In this document: positions 5,502-6,184 of the stretch, piece by piece
Numbering within the stretch: position 1 is the stretch's first letter
Layout of the letters: each line of letters starts with the position of its first letter
Source: Spirochaetales bacterium
GTDB lineage: Bacteria > Spirochaetota > Spirochaetia > SPDA01
Direction of reading: 5' to 3'
NCBI GenBank assembly: GCA_004525155.1
Contig: SPDA01000127.1
Location: forward strand, 1-6,184
Length of the DNA: 6,184 nucleotides
Program-made: the position numbers and the translations under genes
The notes under the pieces: generated by a model
The model's input: only the letters and a program-made list of their open reading frames with translations
Told to the model about the DNA's origin: nothing
Database searches by the model: none

Positions 5502-6184
5502 GACGCGGCTCCCTCAAATTTTCCGCCTGATACCCTGTAGGATAGCACATCTTCCAGGGACATAAAAGACTTGTATTCGTCCGGAAGAAAGGTAAAAAAC
5601 GCCTGGCTGTATTCCGGCAGAAAATTCAATATCCGCTTCTTTTTTTCCACGTCCAGTTCAAGCAGCACGTCATCAAAAAGAAGGACAGGCTTACGCCGTG
5701 CCGCCAGTGAGAGGAGCCGGGCTTGTGCAATGCGTAAGACGAGTATGGTCAGCCGGAGCTGTCCGGTAGAGGCTGTTTTTGTAAAGTCCCGGTGGTCCTG
5801 GATAAGAAAAAACGAATCCCGGTGGGGCCCGGTGGTGGTTACGCCGTACTCCTCGTCAAGGGCGGATTTTTTATGAAGAATGTTCAGCACATCCTCCGGC
5901 GAGCCGGCAGCCTTCCAGGACGGGTGATACTTGAGGGTAACGGGACTGGAAAACCCGGATATCCTGTTGAACATGTCGGAAAAGACCTTGTCCATCTCAC
6001 GGACAATCCCGGTTCTCTCTTCCATGAGAGCAATTCCGGCCCAGGCGAGCTGCTCATTATAAACAGCCGTCAGTTCCTTCGTGCCGTTTTTAAGGCAAAT
6101 ATTGCGCATGCGCAGGATCTTCTGGTACTGCCGTAAGGTTTCCAGGGATTCCGGCCTGCAGAGGGTCATGGTCTGGTTTAAAAA
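5498..6184 (-). CDS. recF: DNA replication and repair protein RecF, C-terminal part (cut by window edge)
   Basis: RecF is an SMC/ABC-like ATPase that, with RecO and RecR, helps load RecA at gapped DNA. The frame is open to the right edge. It begins FLNQTMTLCRPESLETLRQY, which matches the RecF region about 120 residues from the true start, so about 228 of an expected 350-370 residues are present and the Walker A part lies outside. Visible features are the QRN-like RMRNICLKNG segment, YGVTTTGPHRDSFFLI (the GPHRD motif), the ABC signature region STGQLRLTILVLRIAQARLL, and Walker B with D-loop PVLLFDDVLLELD. The first Met in the window (6169) is internal and is not the gene start. The stop at 5498-5500 overlaps the next gene's ATG by 4 nt. 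Confidence 0.95.
   Translation of the reverse strand, partial: FLNQTMTLCRPESLETLRQYQKILRMRNICLKNGTKELTAVYNEQLAWAGIALMEERTGIVREMDKVFSDMFNRISGFSSPVTLKYHPSWKAAGSPEDVLNILHKKSALDEEYGVTTTGPHRDSFFLIQDHRDFTKTASTGQLRLTILVLRIAQARLLSLAARRKPVLLFDDVLLELDVEKKKRILNFLPEYSQAFFTFLPDEYKSFMSLEDVLSYRVSGGKFEGAAS

Noticed and set aside
6103..6114. 12-bp palindrome TGCGCATGCGCA inside recF
   Set aside because: It is made by the codons for Leu-Arg-Met-Arg-Asn in a conserved RecF segment, occurs once in the window, and has no regulatory context.

Overview
The window is a densely packed, single-strand segment of a bacterial chromosome. Every gene I can support lies on the minus strand, so transcription runs from high to low coordinates. 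In that order the genes are: recF (3' part) - DUF721/DciA-like - [promoter] - rpmH - rnpA - yidD - yidC - jag/khpB - ahcY - metK (5' part). The core recF/rpmH/rnpA/yidD/yidC/jag is the classical set found near the replication origin. dnaA, dnaN and the start of recF would be expected just beyond the right edge, but this is inferred, not seen.

The organism is most likely a Gram-negative-type spirochaete (Spirochaetota), probably a free-living or environmental one. The reasons are: a 599-residue YidC with a large periplasmic domain, which means an outer membrane; YidC core sequence (FDLRGA, WTDLRLLPF, a Lys in the groove helix) that resembles treponemal/spirochaetal YidC as I remember it; a DUF721 gene directly after recF; and an L34 protein with a short extra C-terminal tail. 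The assignment rests on recognition, not on a search.

Layout. Positions 5498-6184 hold the C-terminal two thirds of RecF (replication/repair ATPase), overlapping by an ATGA junction the small DUF721 gene (5214-5501), a likely replicative-helicase loader. The stop codon of that gene is embedded in the -35 box of a near-consensus promoter (TTGACA, 18-nt spacer, TATACT), which begins a second unit. rpmH (L34) and rnpA (RNase P protein) overlap by 20 nt. They are followed by yidD (membrane-insertion helper, non-ATG start), yidC (membrane protein insertase) and jag (KH/R3H RNA-binding protein). With only about 20 nt between genes, two S-adenosylmethionine-cycle enzymes follow: ahcY (SAH hydrolase, GTG start) and metK (SAM synthetase, cut by the left edge).

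The two halves of the downstream unit make sense together. L34, RNase P protein, YidD/YidC and Jag link ribosome/tRNA production with membrane protein insertion. AhcY and MetK run the activated methyl cycle. The less usual features are the joining of the methyl-cycle genes to this unit with no room for a SAH/SAM riboswitch, the rpmH/rnpA overlap, a strong perfect hairpin inside rnpA, and a palindrome covering the -10 box. I see no mobile element, CRISPR array, tRNA, rRNA or convincing terminator, and no gene-free stretch longer than 79 nt. I do not see a previously undescribed system here; this is a well-conserved housekeeping region with a few details worth checking.
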